In this document: in pieces, positions 40,101-64,000 of the stretch
Position numbering within the stretch: the first letter of the stretch is position 1
Layout of the letters: each line of letters starts with the position of its first letter
Assembly: GCA_026182355.1 (NCBI GenBank)
Contig: JAPFBL010000068.1
Span: 10,763,001-10,827,000 of the forward strand
Reading direction: 5' to 3'
Length of the DNA stretch: 64,000 nt
Source: Hermatobates lingyangjiaoensis
Taxonomy: Eukaryota; Arthropoda; Insecta; Hemiptera; Hermatobatidae
The notes under the pieces: generated by a model
What the model was told of the DNA's origin: nothing
What the model saw: only the letters and a program-made list of their open reading frames with translations
Database searches by the model: none
Made by a program: the position numbers and the translations under genes

Positions 40101-43100
40101 AACATTGCATTTTTAACTACAATGGAATATATATATACTAAATATAAGAAACGGTCCACAAGGACTATAAAACTTTAAATTACAAAAAGCACGACACGGA
40201 AAAAAGAATAAAGAGAACACTTACAGAATTCAATATTTCGAACTGTTGTTCGTCATCAGGAGTAGACTAGAAGAGAGGACGAAGTGAGAGAGATCTCCCA
40301 GAGTCGAAGAACGGGGCGCGAATTCGTGATTCGCGCTCCGTTCTTCGACGTGGGGAGATCTCTCTCACTTTGTCCTCTCTTCTAGTCTACTCCTGATGAC
40401 GAACAACAGTTCGAAATATTGAATTCTGTAAGTGTTCTCTTTATTCTTTTTTCCGTGTCGTGCTTTTTGTAATTTAAAGTTATATATATATACACCAAAC
40501 AACTAGTTTGACAATCCAATAACTGGGTTTAATTTAATAACAAAATAAACATGGCACGTACATTTTACAGATTTCAGTAAAATTAGCGAAAGAAGTCTTT
40601 TTAGTTCCTATTCGCACCACTTGCGGAGGTCTCATCACGAACTTTTGTTTTTTACCAGCTACCATGTCTGGGTTCTTGTCCCTCATGATTTCAAACACTC
40701 TGGTCAACAGTTCATCGTACGTGTAATCCCTGTCAGAGCCAGACCACGTTGAACTTGACTCTTCAACTGAAAATTATATATAAAAGCCACATATGTATTT
40801 TTTTTTTAAAAGAAATTCAATGAAGAACATAAAACATACAAAAATGGAATAAATTCTGATGTAAAAAGCCTAAGTTTTGCGCAATAAATTTAGTAACGTC
40901 GTTTAGAAATCATTATTTAATTTGAGTACTCCATATGATAACATCTACAGAACTTGAGCCCCCAAAAAACTAATATTAACAGCAAATTATTTGAGCCAAT
41001 GATGCAATAATTTTCAGGATTAACATAGCATATTGATCTTGATAAACTAACTTAAACCAACATAACAATAAACAAACCACTTGTCAAACACGGACAGCGT
41101 ATGATGGAATCTTATTAGCCCTCATAAACTTGATTGAATTCATTCTAGCAGTCCATAAATTTGAAGAAAACAGGGAATCCAGTATATCCTGTTTATTTTC
41201 AATGTTGCGGTTCTCCAGTAATGCATTCAAATCCAGTGTATCTACAATCTATAGTGTATAATTATTCGATTTGCTTTATTTACGTGATATAAATGTTACG
41301 TGAGATTAGGTTAATTCTTGAATTTAAATTTCTTGGCCTCCCTCCTTACTTTATTTAATGCTCCCTACTGCTGTTTCAATGTTGAATGAATTCTTCTACC
41401 TGGCTGACCATTATAGTCCGATCAAATCCTTCATGATAGCTTTTCACCTTAAGTACGGCACTTATTTATTCTTCCTTATATTAAATTAACTAGTAGTTTA
41501 GAATTTTTTTTGCATTCTACGCCAGTCTTTGCAGAAGACATCTCTTTCTGCCATACATTTCCTGTCTTTATTTCTCTAGTTTATGGACTGATTTTCTAAT
41601 TTTGCCTACTATTCCCAATCATATCTATTTTCATTTTCCATGTTTTATAACGCTCAGTTATTTCCAATTAGAATGCATTAGAACTGTTTCCGATCTCCAA
41701 CAATTAGCACCTACCACTGCCATTTAATATCTCTTATTTTCTGTTTCCATTTAAATTTTTAAATTAGAAAATTATATAATTGAATTACACATTTTTTCCA
41801 TATCGCTACTGTATTCTCTATATATCTTTGTAAAATATAATATTGTAAAAAAATTCTTATACTGCGTACTATATTCTTTCTGTTTAAGCACAGATAATCA
41901 TATTTTCAACTTTTACAAAATAAAAATAATCGAATCTTAATTCATTAGTCAAAAAAAAAAGAAAGATAAAATAAATAGAAGTCAACATCACTAAATAATT
42001 AATGAATCATTCAATTGAAAGAGGTCACAGGGGTAAGTTCAACAGAGGTTCTACTGGCAGATTACTTAAGGGTGGAACTCTCAAATGCGCAGTCCCATGA
42101 GCCTGGAAGACGGAGATCACACTCTCTTTAAAGTAAGCTCAGCACTTGCTTTGTATGAGGTTCTGTTTTAAAACAGCAAACTCACGGAGCCTAATCGTAC
42201 CACTGAGACAGTTTTACTCAACTAAGTAATCAATCTACATATATACGTTCTATTGCAGTATTTTTTATTTTGATATGACTCTCATAATAAAGAAGGTAAA
42301 AATAAATTAACGAAAAAACAAATAGAACATGAACATAAGGGCAGAAATGTTACATATTTTTTTTATAATTATCAGACAAGAAAATAACCAAAACGACAAC
42401 AGGAATAAGCAGACAACAAACTTCAGAAAAACTTATCAGTTGAAATTCTAAGCTTTGCCGACAGAGATTTAAATGAATTATGTACCAGTTAAAAACACCT
42501 GACACCACACAAGCTGAAGACAAAACATCTGAAGTCCTTTAGGAACAAGCATATGGAGACCATCAAGCTTCATAAGAAATTTAGTCCTGCTATAATTCTA
42601 ACTACTGATCTTACACTTACCAGCGTAAGTATAAACACAATGAGCCTCTCCAAGACAAACAACCAATATTAAAAAAAAAAAAATATTTGCAAGACATAAA
42701 ATAAAAGAAACTAGAACCTAAGAAGACAAGAAACAGCAATAGCTGTTGCAGAAACCTGAAAGTAAATCGAATCTGATTCTGTATTTTGGTTAATATCAAA
42801 TACTTTTTGGAATTTTAAAACAAAACAGATTCAATAAATTATATGAAAGCAATAATAAACCAACATAAAAATATTAAGCAGACACAATAAAGCATTGTAA
42901 AAATTAGGAGGGAGATAATTCTGTTGATAAAACTGGATTTAAAATAAATAAATTTCGTAAAATTATATCACTAAGAAATAAAACAGAATAAGTTTGAAAG
43001 GATTAAAATAAAAAAGAAAACTAAAAATCTATACTCATAATCAAAGTATGAAAACATGGTATGCAAGAAAATAAGAACATCTTTATTTAGAGTGCTCTTG

Positions 43101-45683
43101 AAAATGCAGTATACAAGTGGAAAATGGACGAACGGGAGTGAAATAGCAAAACAAGCTTCAGAGCTTTTTGAAACTAAACCAACAATAAGTAAAACATTCG
43201 ACACAACAGGAACAACTACTACCCCAACACAAATAGTCAGTTGAATTAACTTTACCTTCAACGCCAATTTCCGGTTTCCTCTCCGTTTCAGTTAAGCATG
43301 TTGACAAATTAAAATAACAAATTAGATACATTTAAAATATAATTATTAGCACTTTACGAATTATCTTATACAAATGTCTTTTAAATATTTACCATTTTCT
43401 TTATCCTCTAATTTCTCTTTTTCATCTTCAGCAACTAATTCATCTAAATCTTTCTTTTTTTTCTTCTTTTTCTTTGTTTTTGTAAAATCCATATCGAGTT
43501 CAAAGTCCTTCAATAATAAAAAAGTTAACTTAATGGGAGTTCAAGTGTAACTAATTTAAGTATTGGACTTAATTACAGAGGGTATAATATTTTATTAAGT
43601 ATTCCACAACATATAAAACAAATGAGTTTACACCATATACTACATAAAGAGAACACTGTTAACCATTTTACATAATAGAGGAAAGATTAAAAAATGTTTG
43701 AACTAAAGCTAAAATGACTATGAATGATAATGTTTTCAACCTAACTTCTTACAATCAAAACTAGATAAATAGGTATTCCATTAAAATATAAACGAAAAAT
43801 CACTGCATACTTAAGATACATGTTATATAGCTTTTTCTCAAATAACGGAGTAATAAAAAAATTTTAATGACTACAATCTCTTTTGGGTCCAGAACGGTGA
43901 AGTTATCTCTATTGCTACAACAGAGCCCACGATTAAATCACAGTCATTTAGAGCCGTGCAGTGGAGATCAACTGACTAAAATGAAATGGTCCGATCCAGG
44001 AAATTACCAAAATTTTAGTAATAGTATATGAATTGAGACACGGATTTTGTGACGGTCTTAATATGAGTGGGATGGTAACTAATATAATATACATATATCT
44101 GTTGTGCACTTGTAGATTAATATAATTAATTAATGGTTTCTTAACATTAATATAGCATTTAAAAACATTACTCATATTTACCAAGACGTAGACTGTCAAA
44201 ATGAAAATTAGTATATGTGCGTTCAATTTGGTATCTTAATTCATACTTTATTTTGTTCATTTTGGGTCATTTTCTGACTGCTAAGTACAAATAAACTAAA
44301 TTCACAAAAATAAATGATAATGCTAATTTAATACAGATTTACTATATAACATTTTTTTTATTTAGTATAGGAATTTTGACTTTTTAAATTACCTCAACTC
44401 CTCCCTGGTCATCGGCATCTTGACCATCAACATTTTCATTATTCAACGTTTCATTAGCACCACCCGTGCCTGTTTCAGGAGTAACTGTATCAAGTTCATC
44501 TAAACTAAATGGTTTCTTCTTCTTTTTTTTCTTTTTACCAAAATTTTCTAAATCTAAACTATCTGAAAAGAAAAAGCATTTATATTGCTTAAACAATGCA
44601 ATAATAATTGTTTGTAAATCACAATAACAGTAATTATTTAAAAACTATTCAATATGAGGTTCAAACTTTCCCAGAAGTAATACCTAATCATTTGGGAAAT
44701 AATGTAACAGAGAAGGAACGACACAGTTTGAAGAGTTAAATTATATATCAGGTTACTTTAATAAGCCAAAATCAATACACAAAAACTATAAAAATACAAC
44801 ACTCAGTTAATTTCTATTAAGTGATATTTATTGACTTAACATAAATGATAAATAATTAGTAAACTCAAACAAATTAGAACTTAATAGCTCTATGTATGTA
44901 TTAAAAGCTGTATTCTTCTTCTTTATTGAAAGAAAATGACCGTCATCACTTAAAAGCACCTGAAGTCACTAATTACAAGAGTTCTGTTCCTCAATATTGA
45001 CAAATTCATTCCTTCTTTTTGTCAGACAAAAGATTTAATAGGAATACTAGTATGACAAAATAACAAATTATGGCATTAAAGCTTTAAATAGGTTTAAATA
45101 TATAAGAAAACATGAAACGATATGTTTAGGGCTATTGACACACTCAGACAGACGGTGTGTACAAAATGAAGGAAGCATACTTGTTAGGCTTTTAGAAATC
45201 TGTAATATCCTTAAAGAGACCAGCAACTTATTTAAAAAAAGAATGTCTGTATACACAACACATGTAAATACACACAGAGATGCATGTACCTACACTTGCT
45301 TACACATTAATGTACTACTTACTTTACACGGCAAAAATTATAAATACCTTCCACTTCTCCATCAGGCTCTTTAATAGGCTCTAAATTTTCTTTATCCACT
45401 GAAGTATTAGATTCAACATTTTCACCACTCTCATTAGTATTCCCTTCCCCTAATGCAGCATCTAATCCGAATGTAGATTTCTTTTTCTTTTTCTTCTTTT
45501 TCAGAGAAGGATCAAAAATCTTAAAAGCGAAAAGACTTACTCAGCACATGGTAAAATCCAGTTTACAACACATGTTTAAAATGTCATATGCAAAGGGGCA
45601 ATATAACAACGAAACACGTTTTAAATGAACTTAAATATAACTAAAAATTTTATTCTTACAGCATCGGGTTCGTCCTCGGTCAT
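37148..45683 (-). CDS. EIF2S2: Translation initiation factor eIF2 subunit beta, 7 coding exons
   Basis: Subunit of the cytosolic eIF2 complex that brings initiator Met-tRNA to the ribosome; the beta subunit contacts eIF5 and the eIF2B epsilon subunit through its lysine boxes. Exons in transcript order: 45683..45660, 45519..45348, 44562..44393, 43507..43393, 40766..40562, 38412..38139, 37192..37148. All phases join and give 334 aa (human 333). Three boxes of exactly eight lysines start at residues 15, 75 and 134, one per exon 2, 3 and 4. The core has [20 protein letters not shown] and VIIK-type [17 protein letters not shown], and a C2-C2 zinc finger (Cys282, 285, 303, 306). The end is [14 protein letters not shown]. 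An 8-residue first exon (MTEDEPDA) fixes the start. Confidence 0.95.
38139..38412 (-). CDS. EIF2S2: EIF2S2 exon 6 (core and zinc finger)
   Basis: Acceptor TTTGTACAG, donor CCAG|GTATAT. Encodes [36 protein letters not shown] and [23 protein letters not shown] and CETC supply the four zinc ligands. Confidence 0.96.
39060..39105 (-). ncRNA. Hammerhead ribozyme, family C, sense to EIF2S2
   Basis: All core positions are present: CUGAGGA, one unpaired A, six-pair stem II, GAAA, ACGCGU, U. The four-base palindromic stem III fits dimer formation. Confidence 0.6.
39232..39295 (+). ncRNA. Hammerhead ribozyme, family C, antisense copy
   Basis: Same core as the minus arm (CUGAGGA 39244..39250, GAAA 39267..39270). 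Its helix I is weaker because the 5' strand reads GTCAATGC instead of GTTAATGC. Confidence 0.55.
40150..40490. repeat. Fold-back, PLE family E, hammerhead-like core in both arms
   Basis: Nearly perfect palindrome with arms of about 150 bp around a GC-rich centre (CGAATTCGTGATTCG, about 40318..40333), flanked by TA tracts. Each arm has CUGAUGA (minus 40259..40253, plus 40393..40399), stem GAAC/GUUC, GAAA and AUAUUG. Helix I next to the core has only two or three pairs. It lies in EIF2S2 intron 5. Confidence 0.75.
40562..40766 (-). CDS. EIF2S2: EIF2S2 exon 5 (start of conserved core)
   Basis: Acceptor AATTTTCAG, donor AAAAT|GTACGT. Encodes [30 protein letters not shown] and [19 protein letters not shown], the eIF2gamma-binding and core alpha/beta region. 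Confidence 0.95.
40767..43392 (-). other. EIF2S2 intron 4
   Basis: AT-rich intron. A possible exon at about 43255..43290 was tested and does not keep the frame. No repeats were recognised. Confidence 0.5.
43393..43507 (-). CDS. EIF2S2: EIF2S2 exon 4 (lysine box 3)
   Basis: Acceptor TTATTGAAG, donor AATG|GTAAAT, exits in phase 1. Reads [11 protein letters not shown], eight Lys, [19 protein letters not shown]. Confidence 0.92.
43508..45347 (-). other. EIF2S2 introns 2 and 3 (around exon 3)
   Basis: 43508..44392 and 44563..45347 are AT-rich. The stretch 43885..44060 is less AT-rich but is not recognised. Confidence 0.4.
44393..44562 (-). CDS. EIF2S2: EIF2S2 exon 3 (lysine box 2)
   Basis: Acceptor CTTTTCAG, donor GAG|GTAATT, exits in phase 0. 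Reads DSLDLENFG, eight Lys, [13 protein letters not shown], then an Asp/Gly-rich tail. Confidence 0.93.
45348..45519 (-). CDS. EIF2S2: EIF2S2 exon 2 (lysine box 1)
   Basis: Acceptor CGCTTTTAAG, donor GAAG|GTATTT, exits in phase 1. Begins IFDPSL followed by eight Lys and STFGLDAAL. The rest is acidic and polar. Confidence 0.93.
45660..45683 (-). CDS. EIF2S2: EIF2S2 coding exon 1 (8 codons)
   Basis: ATG at 45683 encodes MTEDEPDA, then donor GCT|GTAAGA. It joins IFDPSLKKK of exon 2, matching the N-terminal pattern of eIF2beta. Too short for ORF finders. Confidence 0.85.
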
Positions 45684-46433
45684 TATTCTATTTGAGTCTT
45701 TTTCTTTAACAAAATAACATGAATACTATAAACCAAAATAAAATATTTCCATACGTAAACCTCAACTTATTGCATCAGCCAGTAATGCTGCCATTAATCA
45801 ACTTGTCACATGGCTTACAACCAATGTCGCCAACCTACACAAGTAAAAACCACCAACCCTCTCAAGTCATTCAAACATATGATTTTCCTAATCAGAAGCT
45901 GATAGGAGCAACATGTTTACAATTTAACTTGTTGAGTCCTTAGTTTAGTGTTATAAGGGCCTGTTTATTTTTTAGAATGATATTTTTATGATTTTAGCGA
46001 TTGTTTGGATGTGTTAAATTTCTTTAAACAAGGTAATAAAATTGCTTTAGGTTTAAGATCGTAATGAAATTATAATTTGTGAGAGAGCTACTTATAAATT
46101 GTGTTTTTATACACAATTTAGTAGTATATTGGAACTACCTTGTATACTTAGTCCTTAATTTAGCTATCATAAATTTCTTATCTAGTTCAATATAATAATT
46201 ATGGAAATAAACAGCTACTGCAGTCTATTAATGATCAGTGATGTCTGAACAAAGTATAATAGTTTGAAATTGAGACTAATCCTTTGTCTTCTCAGTGGTA
46301 GTGCTTTGATTTGATGATCAATGTTCATATAATAGTTGAAACCGAATATTTTAGCTGTATGAGATGTATAATATAAATCTTTTAATTTAGTGAAGGAAAT
46401 TATTAATACATTTGATGGATGATTTTTAGATTA
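45684..46433. promoter_or_regulatory. Divergent intergenic region EIF2S2/PLCG
   Basis: The two start codons face away from each other with 750 bp between them. The EIF2S2 promoter must be here unless it has an upstream exon. The PLCG start is preceded by TTTTTAG at 46423..46429, a possible acceptor, so PLCG may have a separate 5' non-coding exon. No TATA or initiator element can be named with confidence in this AT-rich DNA. Confidence 0.4.

Positions 46434-64000
<17,567 letters not shown>

Noticed and set aside
43250..43292. Extra EIF2S2 exon (GAAACCGGAAATTGGCGTTG, then AAG|GTAAAG)
   Set aside because: No acceptor gives a length divisible by three; exon 4 joins exon 5 directly in frame (KEN-VEESS).

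Overview
The window is AT-rich eukaryotic (metazoan) DNA. It holds short coding exons separated by long introns with GT/AG splice sites, no operons, and many transposon relics. Protein sequences look like an invertebrate, probably an arthropod; a chelicerate is my guess, and nothing in the window proves it. Four protein-coding genes can be reconstructed exon by exon. They are an ADCK5-type mitochondrial UbiB/ABC1 kinase-like gene (+, coding 9121..34592), EIF2S2/eIF2beta (-, coding 37148..45683), the 5' two fifths or so of a phospholipase C gamma gene (+, 46434 to beyond the right edge), and an intronless PSMG2 (proteasome assembly chaperone 2) gene (-, 59855..60601) nested inside a PLCG intron. 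ADCK5 and EIF2S2 are convergent; EIF2S2 and PLCG are divergent, with about 750 bp between their start codons.

Layout. 1..8.4 kb is transposon debris: Penelope-like element (PLE) pieces, a LINE 3' end, a Helitron Pif1 helicase fragment and a dead Tc1/mariner copy. 8.5..34.6 kb is ADCK5. 34.6..37.1 kb is intergenic with a LINE tail. 37.1..45.7 kb is EIF2S2. 46.4..64 kb is PLCG with nested PSMG2.

Most striking gene-level observation: ADCK5 exon 8 occurs as three tandem alternatives (8A 15553..15790, 8B 23593..23824, 8C 29235..29412). All three have the same entry phase (1) and exit phase (2). Each length is 1 modulo 3, so only transcripts using exactly one of them keep the frame into exons 9 and 10. 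This is a frame-locked, probably mutually exclusive cassette. 8C resembles the ordinary ADCK5 segment; 8A and 8B form a second class with about 18-20 extra residues.

Most striking non-coding observation: at least 14 fold-back (inverted-repeat) elements, most next to (TA)n tracts and most in introns. Many arms contain a type I hammerhead ribozyme core (CUGANGA, stem II, GAAA, then a short palindromic stem III such as AGAUCU, ACGCGU, ACGU, ACAUGU or AGCU). Hammerheads are known in PLE terminal repeats. Here they also lie directly upstream of recognisable PLE N-terminal coding fragments, so the fold-backs are best read as paired PLE terminal repeats. Some copies are intact on paper and show a compensatory stem change; others carry core-killing changes in one arm only.

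Limits: exon boundaries were assigned by eye from splice consensus, phase and family knowledge. No transcript data, alignment or folding program was available. Non-coding exons and promoters are mostly unresolved.
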